A stretch of DNA of 64,000 bases from Candidatus Krumholzibacteriota bacterium (GTDB taxonomy: Bacteria > Krumholzibacteriota > Krumholzibacteriia > LZORAL124-64-63), in assembly GCA_022711765.1 (NCBI GenBank), contig JAKLEB010000002.1, positions 1 through 64,000 on the forward strand. Direction: 5' to 3'. Both the position numbers and the translations under genes were made by a program. Under the pieces are notes generated by a model. That model ran no database searches and was not told the DNA's origin. It saw only the letters and a program-made list of their open reading frames with translations. Positions 43,301 to 51,530 of this stretch are shown here, in pieces. The first letter of the stretch is position 1, and each line of letters begins with the position of its first letter.

Positions 43301-43653
43301 AGGCGATCAAGGATCTCGGCCTCGCCCGCCTGATCGGCATGCGCACCTGGGGCGGCGCGATCGGCATCGAGCCGCACCAGGACCTGGTCGACGGCGGCAC
43401 GACGACCCCGCCGCAGTTCGGCCTCTACAGCGCGACGACCGGCCGCTGGATCATCGAGGGCTGGGGCGTCGAACCCGACGACGTCGTGCAGAACCTGCCG
43501 GCCGACGTGGTCGCCGGGAACGACGCGCAGCTGAAGGCGGCGGTCGACTACCTGCTCGGCGAGCTCGAGCGCAACGGGGAGCGGTGGCGGATCCCGCCGG
43601 TGCCGGCGTACCCTGACAAGAGCAAGCCGAAGATGAGCGGCATCGGCCGGTAG
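40303..43653 (+). CDS. Tricorn-like S41 protease
   Basis: 1116 residues with a signal peptide (about 1-21). Residues about 30-540 hold PD40-type beta-propeller repeats (AKFSPDGRQLAF, AAWSPDGKEIAF and so on). An acidic insert (about 550-580) contains a run of Asp. The C-terminal part has the tricorn core domains, with a PDZ domain (about 775-870) and the S41 catalytic region. By position in the family His730 (GMHGEDW) and Ser993 (ETGSNGEFF) are catalytic. GTG start with AGGAGG upstream. Tricorn proteases degrade oligopeptides; being exported, this one probably works in the periplasm. Confidence 0.93.
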   Translation: MNRLRALWPAALLVCATAFAATPPPAPFAGAPTRLLRLADISAEHIVFTYEGDLWLVDQAGGIPRRLTTGHGAEQDAKFSPDGRQLAFTGQYDGANDVYVMPALGGEPRRLTFHPGGDQVIDWHPDGKRILFRSARRSPLGDPEFYLVDAAGGLPEKVAVDRGALGSYSPDGTKLAYNRIPSENRTWKRYQGGMAQDVWLADFTTGAIVKATDWTGADNYPMWIGDRVYFNSDREDGTLNLYSLDPAHPDQPPARLTRFDDFDVKYPSAGPGRIVFQYQEQLHVLDLASGEVSPVHVDLRSDRVQMRPEYVRCEPKSGSFGLDPAGETLLLEARGEIVRVPVEEGPWRNLTAASGSREKNAAWSPDGKEIAFVSDRTGQEQLYVMPAGGGEWRQLTDGAFGMMLPPVWSPDSKSILVGDKFMRLNLVDVASGKVRVIDQGEYDDAWERWGILDYVWSPDSRWIAYTKNTANMHEVVTLHDTKAAKSYPVTDAMFTSWSPSFDPAGRYLWFLSNRTFEPIMDRIDQNHIFLDCARPYLALLQDGARSPFDPAVDDAAADGDGGDDGGDDADKDDDDDDAEAAAVRVDPAGIADRVVAVKGCDAANWFRLEATAGGCLLLRRDEPVFLKYQHVDDRTTDQDLTLVSYSLEDEETEDLGDKVANYHLSADGETLVARAGAEYTVGAVGDPLKDGDAVDLSDVRLEIVRDLEYRQIFDEAWRVQRDWFYDRGMHGEDWDAVRAKYAPLVAWCGHRDDLRYLIGEMIGELNIGHTYIFGGDYQGGPGRIGTGLLGCDLELDAKAGRYRIARILPGWGWSESLVSPLTAPGVGVREGEYLLAVDGVDLAAGVNPYSALVDKAGNVVELAIGPADGKGARTVKVETLRSESGLRYRAWVEGNRRKVEEMSGGKLGYLHLPDMSEPGLSEFAWYWYPQTEKQGLVIDERSNGGGFVADMIIDRLERDLWSLTIPREGKAGRNPERDFHGPLAVLISEETGSNGEFFAQAIKDLGLARLIGMRTWGGAIGIEPHQDLVDGGTTTPPQFGLYSATTGRWIIEGWGVEPDDVVQNLPADVVAGNDAQLKAAVDYLLGELERNGERWRIPPVPAYPDKSKPKMSGIGR

Positions 43654-43700
43654 CGGCGGCCGGCGTCGCCCCCGACCTTTCAACCAGGACGCGTCACGCC

Positions 43701-44324
43701 ATGACGAAACCCGTACCCGACGTCGACACCTACATCGCCAACGCTCCCGAGTTCGCGCGGCCCATCCTCGAGAAGATCCGCGCCGCGTTCCACGCCGGCT
43801 GTCCCGAGCTCGAGGAACGGATCAAGTGGGGAGTGCCGAGCTTCGAGTACAAGGGGATGCTCGGCGGCATGTCGGCGTTCACGCAGCATGTCTCGTTCGG
43901 CTTCTGGAAATCGCGGCTCATGGAGAATTTCGCGCGGGACCTGGGAGCGGAGCCCGCGGCCAGCCTGATGCGCGTGCACGTCCGGTCCGTCGCGGACCTG
44001 CCGCCCAAAAAGGTGCTGGTCGCGTTCGTCAGGGAGGCGAAGCGGCTCAACGACGAGGGCATCAAGGAGCCGGCGCGCGCGCCGGCGCGCAGTCCGCGCA
44101 AGCTCGTGATACCGGCTGACCTGAAGCGGGCCCTGGCGAGCGACGCCAAGGCCCGGCGCACCTTCGAGTCGTTCCCGCCCGGCCAGCAGCGCGAGTACGT
44201 GGAGTGGATCACCTCGGCGAAACGCGAGGCGACCCGGGCGGAGCGGGTAGCGACCGCCGTGGCCTGGCTCGCCGAGGGCAAGCGGCGGAACTGGAAGTAC
44301 GAGCGGCGGTCGGGTTCGGCCTAG
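43701..44324 (+). CDS. YdeI-like protein (DUF1801 plus OmdA-type C-terminus)
   Basis: 207 residues. A DUF1801 domain (about 10-105; GCPELEERIKWGVPSFEYKG and MSAFTQHVSFGFWKSRLM) is followed by the YdeI/OmdA-type C-terminal segment with LVIPADLKRALASDAKARRT, then FESFPPGQQREYVEWI and the basic end KRRNWKYERR. Family members have been linked to bacteriocin or antimicrobial-peptide resistance, but this is not a general finding. The gene's TAG overlaps the stop codon of the convergent AAA ATPase gene in a shared CTAG. Confidence 0.87.
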   Translation: MTKPVPDVDTYIANAPEFARPILEKIRAAFHAGCPELEERIKWGVPSFEYKGMLGGMSAFTQHVSFGFWKSRLMENFARDLGAEPAASLMRVHVRSVADLPPKKVLVAFVREAKRLNDEGIKEPARAPARSPRKLVIPADLKRALASDAKARRTFESFPPGQQREYVEWITSAKREATRAERVATAVAWLAEGKRRNWKYERRSGSA

Positions 44325-46129
44325 AGCGCGGGCGACGACGGCTCCCCGAGCGCCGTCTTCAGCACGGAGATGCGGCGGTTGAGCTCGGCCAGCGGCAGCG
44401 ACCGGAAGCGTTCCGGGAGGAAACGCGCGTCGGTGCACTCCTTCACGGCGAGCAGGTCCATCAGCTCCAGCCGTTCGGAATGAGCCGACGGACGGACCTC
44501 GCGGATGACGTCCGCGATGATCTCGGGCAACGGTCGACGCCCGTCCGGGGGCTGGCTCTCGTGCTGCCGCAAGGCCCGCACCAGGATGCCCTCCATCTCG
44601 TTGCCGCCAAGCTGGTCGTTGTCCGGCAACGGCGGGAGTTCCTCGGGCGCCAGCGGGATCCGCAGCTTGCGGGCCATCGCGGCGAAGAGGGCCCGCCGGT
44701 CGTCGGGCGTGCCTGGCGGGAAGAGCGGGATGTGCACGTCGAGGCGTCCCTGGCGTTTCAGATCGACCTCGAGCAGATCCGGCCGGGAGGTGGCGAAGAT
44801 CCAGATGATCTTGCCGCGATTGGCCGTGTCGCTCATCTCGCGGGCCATCATCGCGTAGACGCGCCCCGAGAGCCCCGCATCGCCCTCGCCGCCGCCGCGC
44901 CGTCCCATGGCCTGGTCCGCCTCGTCCACGAAGACGATCACCTGCCCCAGGGCGTGGAGAATCGTGAAGACCTTCTCCAGGTTGCCCTCGGTCGCGCCGA
45001 CCCACTTCTCGCGGAAATTCTTCATCTCCACGCAGGGGATCCCGATCTCGCCGGCCAGGCATTCCACGAGGTAGGTCTTGCCGGTGCCGATGCGTCCCGT
45101 GAGGAGATAACCCATCGGGATCGCCGCCTTGATCCCCTTGCGCAGCAGGATCGCGTCCTGGCGCAGCCAGCGCTTCGCCTCGTCGTGACCGGCGACGTCG
45201 TCGAGGGTCCGGGCCGACTCGAGGAACTCCAGGCGCCCGAACGCTTCCTTCTCGATGACCTCCTTCTTCATCCGCGTGAGGTACGCCTCGGTCAGGCGGG
45301 TGCCGGCGGCCTCGGACCGGGACACCAGCGTCCGCGCGCTCACACGCGAGAGCCCGACCAGCCGCTCGGCCAGCACGTCCCGCGTCAGGTCGCTGAGGAG
45401 CGAGAAGTCGGCGACGTCGCGCGTGAGGTGGGCGATGAACGCCTGCAGCTCCGGCGCGCTGGGTAGTTCGAGTCGGATCTTGGCGCTGTAGGGGTTCTCC
45501 ACCAGCGAGCGGTTGAGGTCGCTCAGGTTCTCGGTGATCAGGACGGTGGCGGCGAAGGCGCCGGTGATGGCCGGGTCCGACGCCCAGTCGAGGAGCTGGA
45601 TCAGGGTCTGGCTCAGCTCCGCCAGGTAGAGCGGATCGCCCTGGGGCGCGATGAAGTGGGCATAGTCGATCAGGACGGCCACGCGCAGCGGGTCCGCCAC
45701 GGCCGCCCCGTCCACGACCTTCGTGCGCGCCAGCGCGCCGCGCAGGAAGCGGTCGATGAGGTCCAGAGCGCGCTTGGGCTCGCGCGGCAGCAAGCCGGGC
45801 AGGTCGAGGTTGTCGAACTTGCCCTGACCCCCGGCCGGCAGGGAGGCCCAGGCCGTCCCCTCGAAAGCGTCGAACGCCTTCAGAAAGCGATGGAAGTGCT
45901 CGGCGCCCTTCCGCACGCGGATGCCCTTGCCGCGATCGTACTGGACGACGACCCCGAACGGCTCGAACATCACCGCGGTCAGGTACTGGCGCAGCGGCAG
46001 GAAGTCCCGGCCGTCGGGCCCCGGCACCAGATCGAAGACGTTCCCGTGCAGGATGAACTGGCTGGTCGTGCCGGAGCGGAACAGCGCGCGCATCTCGCGA
46101 GCCCAGGCGGGCAGCAGATCCGGTTCCAT
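44321..46129 (-). CDS. Tandem AAA ATPase (degenerate first module, classic AAA second module)
   Basis: 602 residues. The first 330 form an AAA-like module with Walker-B-like VAVLIDYAHFI and sensor-like ATVLITENLSDL but no Walker A, so it should not hydrolyse ATP. The second module is a classic (FtsH/Vps4-type) AAA domain: Walker A GRIGTGKT, Walker B VIVFVDEAD, sensor 1 IFATSRPD and the arginine finger region KRQGRLD. The layout resembles Ycf46-like proteins. It is the last gene of the PspA operon, 3 bp after the membrane coiled-coil gene. I infer it remodels or disassembles the PspA-like assembly, as Vps4 does for ESCRT-III; there is no direct evidence. Confidence 0.85.
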   Translation of the reverse strand: MEPDLLPAWAREMRALFRSGTTSQFILHGNVFDLVPGPDGRDFLPLRQYLTAVMFEPFGVVVQYDRGKGIRVRKGAEHFHRFLKAFDAFEGTAWASLPAGGQGKFDNLDLPGLLPREPKRALDLIDRFLRGALARTKVVDGAAVADPLRVAVLIDYAHFIAPQGDPLYLAELSQTLIQLLDWASDPAITGAFAATVLITENLSDLNRSLVENPYSAKIRLELPSAPELQAFIAHLTRDVADFSLLSDLTRDVLAERLVGLSRVSARTLVSRSEAAGTRLTEAYLTRMKKEVIEKEAFGRLEFLESARTLDDVAGHDEAKRWLRQDAILLRKGIKAAIPMGYLLTGRIGTGKTYLVECLAGEIGIPCVEMKNFREKWVGATEGNLEKVFTILHALGQVIVFVDEADQAMGRRGGGEGDAGLSGRVYAMMAREMSDTANRGKIIWIFATSRPDLLEVDLKRQGRLDVHIPLFPPGTPDDRRALFAAMARKLRIPLAPEELPPLPDNDQLGGNEMEGILVRALRQHESQPPDGRRPLPEIIADVIREVRPSAHSERLELMDLLAVKECTDARFLPERFRSLPLAELNRRISVLKTALGEPSSPAL

Positions 46130-46132
46130 CGC

Positions 46133-47059
46133 TCAGTTCCTTTGCCGCTGGCCCCGCCGGGGCGGGGGCGGAGATGCCGTGGGCGGATTGTCGGACTCCG
46201 CGCCGTCCAGCCGCGGCAACGTGCGGGTTTCGCTCCCCAGGACGTCCGCGGCGAGTCCGCCCAGCAGATCCGCGTTCTGGTCCATCCACCGCGACGTCTC
46301 GGCGAGCGTGCCGGTGACGGCGTCGAGCCGGGCGGACAGCGCCTCCGGACTGGCGCCCACGGCCGACTCCTCCCGGATCAACCGAACCTGGCGCTCGATC
46401 CGCTCCAGCTCAGCGTCCATCACGGCCAGGCTGTCCTGCGCGCGCTGCAGGTTGGCGAGCCGCTTGGTCTGGATGTCCAGGGTGGCGGCCAGGGAGCGCG
46501 CGAGAGCGCTGTCCTTCTCGGCGGTGGTCAGCCGTTCCCGGAGCCGGGCGAGCTCCTGCTCGAGGCTGCCGCGATCCACCTGCGCGAGATTGGCCAGGAT
46601 CGACTGCTGCGAGGTGAGCAGCCGCAGGAAAAGCGCCAGAAGTTGATTCAGACCGCCGGAGCGCAGGTCCGCCAGCGCGCCCGGCTGCCCGGAGTCGAGG
46701 TCCGACGGGATCCCGAGGATCAGCTCGCATTCCGCGAGCAGCCGCCGGAAGCGGTCGCGCGCCTCGGCCGGCAGCGCGTTCACGGTCTGCTGCACCTTGT
46801 GGTCGAACTGCTGCTGCGCCCCGAGGAGGTGCTCGCCCTGCACGAGCTTCTGGAAGCGCTGGTTCGACGAGAGGAGGGCGAGGTAGCCGACCTCGGCCGC
46901 GGCCCCCGCCATCCAGAATCCCGGGTTCACCAGGCCCAGGAGGCCGACTGCCAGCAGCGCCATCTGGTTGACCGGCATGCGGCCCAACAGCGGCGCGCGC
47001 GGTCCTCGCCAGAACGCCGCCTTCACGTAGTCCCAGTAGGTGAGCCGATCCTTGGTCAC
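46133..47059 (-). CDS. Membrane protein with a long coiled coil (PspA operon)
   Basis: 308 residues. A hydrophobic hairpin near the N-terminus (about 30-62: MALLAVGLLGLVNPGFWM and AAEVGYLALL) would anchor it in the inner membrane, and a long coiled coil (about 145-260, with ANLAQVDRGSLEQELARLRE and RLANLQRAQDSLAVMDAELE) follows. The C-terminus is Pro/Arg-rich. No family is recognised. It starts with GTG 1 bp after the ABC ATPase stop. It probably links the ABC transporter or PspA-like scaffold to the AAA ATPase. Confidence 0.75.
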   Translation of the reverse strand: MTKDRLTYWDYVKAAFWRGPRAPLLGRMPVNQMALLAVGLLGLVNPGFWMAGAAAEVGYLALLSSNQRFQKLVQGEHLLGAQQQFDHKVQQTVNALPAEARDRFRRLLAECELILGIPSDLDSGQPGALADLRSGGLNQLLALFLRLLTSQQSILANLAQVDRGSLEQELARLRERLTTAEKDSALARSLAATLDIQTKRLANLQRAQDSLAVMDAELERIERQVRLIREESAVGASPEALSARLDAVTGTLAETSRWMDQNADLLGGLAADVLGSETRTLPRLDGAESDNPPTASPPPPRRGQRQRN

Positions 47060-47060
47060 G

Positions 47061-47915
47061 TCATGCTCCGGAATCGCCGGTCTCCAGCTCGCGGAACGCC
47101 TCCCCGATCTCGGTCACGACCTCCTTGAAATTCGCGTCCTGGTGGACGTCGATCGGATCGAGCCCGCGGGTGCGGGGCACCCGATCCCGGAACACCCGGC
47201 CTACGCGGCCGGGCGCGGGGGTCATGACCCACACCTCGTCGCCGAGGAAGACCGCCTCGGCGATGGAGTGGGTCACGATGAAGACCGTCGTTTCCTGCTC
47301 GTTCCAGAGTTCCATGATCAGTCGCTGCATCTCGTAGCGCGTCGGCTCGTCGAGCGCGGAGAACGGCTCGTCCATGAGGATGATCTCGGGCTTGAGCACC
47401 AGCGTGCGCGCGATGGCCACGCGCTGCTGCTGGCCACCGGACAGCTGGTGCGGGTACTTCTCACCGTGTCCATCCAGGCCGACGCGGCTGACCCATTCCC
47501 GGGCCAGCTCCCGGGCGGCCGGCCGGGAGAGGTCGAGCTCGCCCTGATTCAACTCCAGCCCGAAGGTGATGTTCTCGAGCACCGTGCGATGCGGGAAGGA
47601 ACTGTACTTCTGGAAGATCATGCCGCGGTCGCGGCCCGGCCCGACGACTCGCCGGTCGCGGACGCGGACTTCCCCGGCGGTCGGCGGGTAGACGTCGTCG
47701 AATCCCTGGATGAGGTTCAGGATGGTCGATTTCCCGCAGCCGGAGGGGCCGACGATGGCGATGAACTCCCCGCAGCCCGGCTTGTCCTCCACCGCGAAGC
47801 TGACGTCGTCGAGCGCAGTGAAAGCTTTCGGCGTACCCGCGTTGAAGGTCTTCGTGACGCCGCGGAATTCCACGACCGGCGGCATCGACGTCTGCACGGC
47901 CCCCGGGACGGTCAT
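47061..47915 (-). CDS. ABC transporter ATP-binding protein (nitrate/sulfonate/taurine type)
   Basis: 284 residues with Walker [11 protein letters not shown], signature LSGGQQQR, Walker [13 protein letters not shown] and the switch-His [11 protein letters not shown]-type residues after the Q-loop ([20 protein letters not shown]) are typical of the SsuB/TauB/NrtD family. It starts with ATG (47915) in an ATGA overlap with the permease stop, so the two are coupled. It partners with 47912-48781 and the OmpA-fused substrate-binding protein. Confidence 0.93.
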   Translation of the reverse strand: MTVPGAVQTSMPPVVEFRGVTKTFNAGTPKAFTALDDVSFAVEDKPGCGEFIAIVGPSGCGKSTILNLIQGFDDVYPPTAGEVRVRDRRVVGPGRDRGMIFQKYSSFPHRTVLENITFGLELNQGELDLSRPAARELAREWVSRVGLDGHGEKYPHQLSGGQQQRVAIARTLVLKPEIILMDEPFSALDEPTRYEMQRLIMELWNEQETTVFIVTHSIAEAVFLGDEVWVMTPAPGRVGRVFRDRVPRTRGLDPIDVHQDANFKEVVTEIGEAFRELETGDSGA

Positions 47916-48781
47916 CGCTGGCTCTCCCGGTAAGGGAAGAGGCGGCGCCCCAGGTAGACCCAGGCCTTGTCGGTCAGGAAGGCCACGATGACGATCGCGA
48001 GGAGCACCAGGTAGATGTGCTCGCGCGGACCGCGCCGCTGCGACGTGATGATGATCCCGCCCAGTCCCTTGCCGATGTCGACCATCTCCGCGAGGAGGAT
48101 GTAGCTCCAGCCCACCCCGAAGCCGAGACGCAGGGACTCGAAGATCCGCGGCCACGAGACGGGCAAGAGCACCTTGTAGACGGTCTGCCACCGGCTCGCG
48201 CCCAGGGTGTACGCGGTCTTCAGCAGGATGTCGTCCACCGATTCCACCGCGGCGGCGACCAGGGGCAGCAGGTAGATGCCGAACGCGAGCCCGAGAAAGA
48301 CCACTTTCTGCACCTCGCCCGTGCCGAAGAGGCTCAGCGTGAGCGGCACCAGCGCGGGGATGGGCAGGTACGCCCCGAACACGGAGAGCGGCGTGAACAT
48401 CGCGCGGATCTTCGTGAAGGAGCCCATGAGCAATCCCAGCGGGAAGACGACCGCGACCGCGAGGGCGAATCCCTCGGCCACCCGGCCGAAAGACGTCAAC
48501 AGGTTGCGCACGAGGGCGCGCTCGACCCACAGCGAGGGGAACGAGCGCACCACCTCGAGCGGGTTCGGCAGGATGGTGGGCGAGATGACCCGTTCCTCCA
48601 CCGCCGCGCCCGCGGTCAACAGGTGCCAGACCACCAGCAGCGCCACGATCGGCAGCACGCCGAGGACCCAGCTCAGCCAGGGGGGAATCCGTTCGCGGAT
48701 GCGCAGGACCCAGACCGAGGCGGGTGGCTCGCGTCCCCGCGCGGGAGTGTCCGCCGCCTTCTGCCCGATCCCGAAGATCAC
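47912..48781 (-). CDS. ABC transporter permease (SsuC/TauC-like)
   Basis: 289 residues, six or seven membrane helices, binding-protein-dependent transport inner-membrane component. The EAA-type loop is AAAVESVDDILLKTAYTLGA; this is the SsuC/TauC/NrtB subgroup. Its first helix begins WLSWVLGVLPIVALLVVWHL. Start is GTG (48781-48779) overlapping the SBP stop as GTGA, with GGAGG a few bases upstream. It forms the transmembrane part of the transporter together with the ATPase 47061-47915. The imported ligand is unknown; the family handles nitrate, sulfonates, taurine or thiamine precursors. Confidence 0.9.
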   Translation of the reverse strand: MIFGIGQKAADTPARGREPPASVWVLRIRERIPPWLSWVLGVLPIVALLVVWHLLTAGAAVEERVISPTILPNPLEVVRSFPSLWVERALVRNLLTSFGRVAEGFALAVAVVFPLGLLMGSFTKIRAMFTPLSVFGAYLPIPALVPLTLSLFGTGEVQKVVFLGLAFGIYLLPLVAAAVESVDDILLKTAYTLGASRWQTVYKVLLPVSWPRIFESLRLGFGVGWSYILLAEMVDIGKGLGGIIITSQRRGPREHIYLVLLAIVIVAFLTDKAWVYLGRRLFPYRESQR

Positions 48782-50520
48782 TGCACCTCCGGCGGGTAGA
48801 CCGCGATCTCCACCCGTCGATTGAGCGCCTGATTCAGCGGATCGTCCGGATTGGCCGGTTCGTCCCAGGCCTTGCCTGCGACGATGAACTTGGCCGGATC
48901 GAACTTGTATTTCTTGACCAGCGCATCCTTCACGGCGTTGGCGCGGTCGATCGAGAGCTGCTTGACCATCTCGTAGCGGGCGCCCTTCTCGCGCATGGAG
49001 GAGTCGGTGTGGCCGACCACCGCGATGGCCGCGCGCTCGTATTGCCCGACCAGCCGGGCGACCTTCTCCAGCGTCGCCTCGACCGTCGGATCGTACAACG
49101 TGTTCGGGATCGGCTTGCCGATATCGTCGTGCTGCGGCTCGTAGAGGTTGCTGGAGTTGGGGTAGAAGTTCACCCGGATCGTCTGGGTGACGATCGGCGC
49201 CTCGGCGGACAGCTTGCCGTACGTGGTCGGAGCGAAGGTCGACCGGTAGGTGTCCAGCTGATCGCGGAAGAGGCCTTCCTTGTCGAGCTGTTTGATGATC
49301 CCGAAGTCCATGACCTCGTCGAAGCGGACCGGCGTGCCGATCAGCCCCAGCTCGCGATAGACGAAGTTGATGTTCTTCCACGTCCGCTCGAAGTTGGTCG
49401 GGTTGTTCGCGTTGAGGAAGAACTCCTTGTTCTCGCCGAAATTCGTCGAGTGGGCGTCGTTGGCCATGCCTTCGACTTCGTTGACCTGCATGCCGTAGCC
49501 CTCGGCCATCCACTGGAAGGCGTGCGCCTTGGCGGTAGGATCGCCGAGCATGGCGATCCCCCTGAAGATCCCGGACACCAGGCCCTTGATGATCTCGGGG
49601 TGGTCCTTGGCGAAATCCGCTCGCGCGGCCCAGACGTCGGCGATCAGCTTGTTGGCTTCCGAGGTGGTGGTCAGGATGCGCGTCCCGGCGACCTTCTCGG
49701 GGATGTTGTAGATGTCGGGCGCCCAGGAGACGCAGGCGTCGATCCGCTTGTCGGCGACGAAGGCGGCCGCCGCCTCGAACGCGGTGGCGGTGTACTTGTG
49801 CGTCACCTCGCTGGGCTGGATGCCGGCCGCGAGCAGCAGGTTGTTCAGGAAGTACTGGGACGGGCTGTTCTGGGCGTAGACCACGACCTTGCCCTTGAGA
49901 TCGCGCACCGAGTGGATGCTGCCCCGGATCACGATGCCGTCGCCGCCGTTCGACCAGTCGATCTGCTGGTAGACGCGGGGCGCCGTGCGCGAATCCTGCA
50001 TCAGGCCCGGCGCGAAGAGGGCGATCATGTCGAGGGTGCCCCAGAGGATATGGCTCTCGCCGGCCGCGAAGGCGTCGCGAGCCACCACCGGGTCGTCGAT
50101 CAGCTTCAGGTTCACCTTGAAGCCGTGCTCCTTGAAGAAGACCGACTCCTCGTTGGGGGCGAAGCCGTGGTTGGCGGCCACGATGGGGAGCCAGCCGATC
50201 CACACGTTGATGGGGAACTGCACGATCTTCGCGTTCGGGTCCCACTTGTAGCTGGAGACGCCCTTGACCGCCGGCAGCTTCTCCTGGGGGAGGTAGGTGT
50301 ACTCGTTGACGGTGGTGATCCCCTTGGTGTCCGGCGCCTCCATCGTGCCCGCCTGCTGCTTGAACTCGTCGAGGTCGACGGGACCGGCGGCCTCCTTGCC
50401 CTCGGGCGCGATCGAGTCCCGGAAGAAGTAGGCAGCCCCGGCGAGGCAGGCCACGACGAACAGGAACACCACGACCTTGCCCAGGGCGGTGGGTCCGGGT
50501 TTGCTTTCGGCCATGTACAC
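48778..50520 (-). CDS. Membrane-anchored substrate-binding protein fused to an OmpA-type domain
   Basis: 580 residues. A single N-terminal membrane helix (about 14-34) anchors it. Residues about 75-400 form a NitT/TauT/SsuA-type periplasmic binding domain (INVWIGWLPIVAANHGFAPN, FAAGESHILWGTLDMIALFA, RIDACVSWAPDIYNIPEKVA). The last 140 residues are an OmpA/MotB-like peptidoglycan-binding domain: ATLEKVARLVGQYERAAIAV then VGHTDSS, and the closing ALNRRVEIAVYPPE. The binding protein would be tethered between inner membrane and cell wall. Overlaps the permease gene as GTGA. ABC binding proteins fused to OmpA exist in databases but their role is poorly understood. Confidence 0.88.
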   Translation of the reverse strand: MYMAESKPGPTALGKVVVFLFVVACLAGAAYFFRDSIAPEGKEAAGPVDLDEFKQQAGTMEAPDTKGITTVNEYTYLPQEKLPAVKGVSSYKWDPNAKIVQFPINVWIGWLPIVAANHGFAPNEESVFFKEHGFKVNLKLIDDPVVARDAFAAGESHILWGTLDMIALFAPGLMQDSRTAPRVYQQIDWSNGGDGIVIRGSIHSVRDLKGKVVVYAQNSPSQYFLNNLLLAAGIQPSEVTHKYTATAFEAAAAFVADKRIDACVSWAPDIYNIPEKVAGTRILTTTSEANKLIADVWAARADFAKDHPEIIKGLVSGIFRGIAMLGDPTAKAHAFQWMAEGYGMQVNEVEGMANDAHSTNFGENKEFFLNANNPTNFERTWKNINFVYRELGLIGTPVRFDEVMDFGIIKQLDKEGLFRDQLDTYRSTFAPTTYGKLSAEAPIVTQTIRVNFYPNSSNLYEPQHDDIGKPIPNTLYDPTVEATLEKVARLVGQYERAAIAVVGHTDSSMREKGARYEMVKQLSIDRANAVKDALVKKYKFDPAKFIVAGKAWDEPANPDDPLNQALNRRVEIAVYPPEVQ

Positions 50521-50604
50521 CCTCCTTTGCCGATCTCCCGTGCGGAGAAGACGTGCGATCGCGGCAGGAGCTCCCGGCCCGCGAGGCGCCAGGCCGTCTC
50601 CGGC

Positions 50605-51363
50605 CTATCCTTCCTTGACGGTCGGCCCCATGTCCTTCGGGGGCGGGAGCGCCGCGGCCCCCTCCGTGCCGCCTGCCGGCGGCGGGACCTCGAGGCCGTA
50701 GGCGGCCGCAAACTCGGTGAGCGCCTGATCGGCCAAAGCCTGCTGCTCCGCCTCGAGAAGCTCGACCTTGGACGAATCGATCGTGGAGACCGCGACCCGC
50801 GCGCGCCCGGCGGCCTTGTCGCGCCGTTCGGTGAGATACTCCTCCACGCGATTGATCGTGTCGCCGGCCCCGCCGATCGTGGAGATCATGCCGCTCGCCA
50901 TCTCCTGCAGCTCGGCCTGGGCCTCCATCATCTCCGTCTCGGTGAGCAGGCGCTTGAGACCCTCGATCTTCGCGCGCGCTTCGCGGACGGCGACGTCGCG
51001 CGACTGCACGAGCTTCTTGTAGGTATCCTCGGCGGCCTGGAGCTGGGTGCGGTTCTCCTCGAGCTGCTCCTTGACCGTCTTGAGCTGCAGGGCGTACTGG
51101 CCGGCGGCGTTGCGATTGCCCAGCTTCAGGTTCGCGGCCGCCTTGGCGGCCAGGTCGCGTTCCTGGACCTCCAGGTTCTTGACCTGGCGCATCAGGCGCT
51201 CGCAGAATCCCGCGTGCGTGGCCAGGTTGTCGTTGAACCGCGCGATCTGGCCGCGGAGGTTGTCCTTTTCGGCCTCGATGAGGGCGCGCGGGTTCTGGCG
51301 CTCGAGGCCGGAGACGAACAGGCCCAGGAACCCCCGGAACAGAGTGGCGATTCGCTTCCACAT
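50605..51363 (-). CDS. PspA/IM30 (Vipp1)-family protein
   Basis: 252 residues (E. coli PspA is 222). It starts MWKRIATLFRGFLGLFVSGL, the amphipathic N-terminal helix that binds membranes, followed by a long helical coiled coil (about 30-190), with NPRALIEAEKDNLRGQIARF and QLKTVKEQLEENRTQLQAAE as recognisable family segments. PspA/Vipp1 proteins are bacterial ESCRT-III relatives that form rods and rings on stressed or curved membranes. The C-terminal 60 residues (Ala-rich, then PPPAGGTEGAAALPPPKD) are an addition. It is the first gene of the six-gene operon; there are 84 bp to the SBP-OmpA gene. No pspF, pspB or pspC is seen. Confidence 0.9.
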   Translation of the reverse strand: MWKRIATLFRGFLGLFVSGLERQNPRALIEAEKDNLRGQIARFNDNLATHAGFCERLMRQVKNLEVQERDLAAKAAANLKLGNRNAAGQYALQLKTVKEQLEENRTQLQAAEDTYKKLVQSRDVAVREARAKIEGLKRLLTETEMMEAQAELQEMASGMISTIGGAGDTINRVEEYLTERRDKAAGRARVAVSTIDSSKVELLEAEQQALADQALTEFAAAYGLEVPPPAGGTEGAAALPPPKDMGPTVKEG

Positions 51364-51530
51364 GGCGATTTCCTTCGCGAGGGATGCCGTTCAACGTCCC
51401 GCGACGAGCGGGGACAGCGGCCGCCGGGGCCGAGCCGGCCCGGGAACCGGCCGCAGCTTAGCAACTGGCGTCGACGTGCGTCAATGAAGGAGCGGCGGCA
51501 GGCGATCGTCGCGCGCCGCGCGGGCCGGGG

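Noticed and set aside
51364..51530. A possible sigma54 promoter upstream of the PspA-like gene (as in E. coli psp)
   Set aside because: A TTGCT element occurs but no GG is found at the required distance upstream; the -24/-12 pattern is not met.
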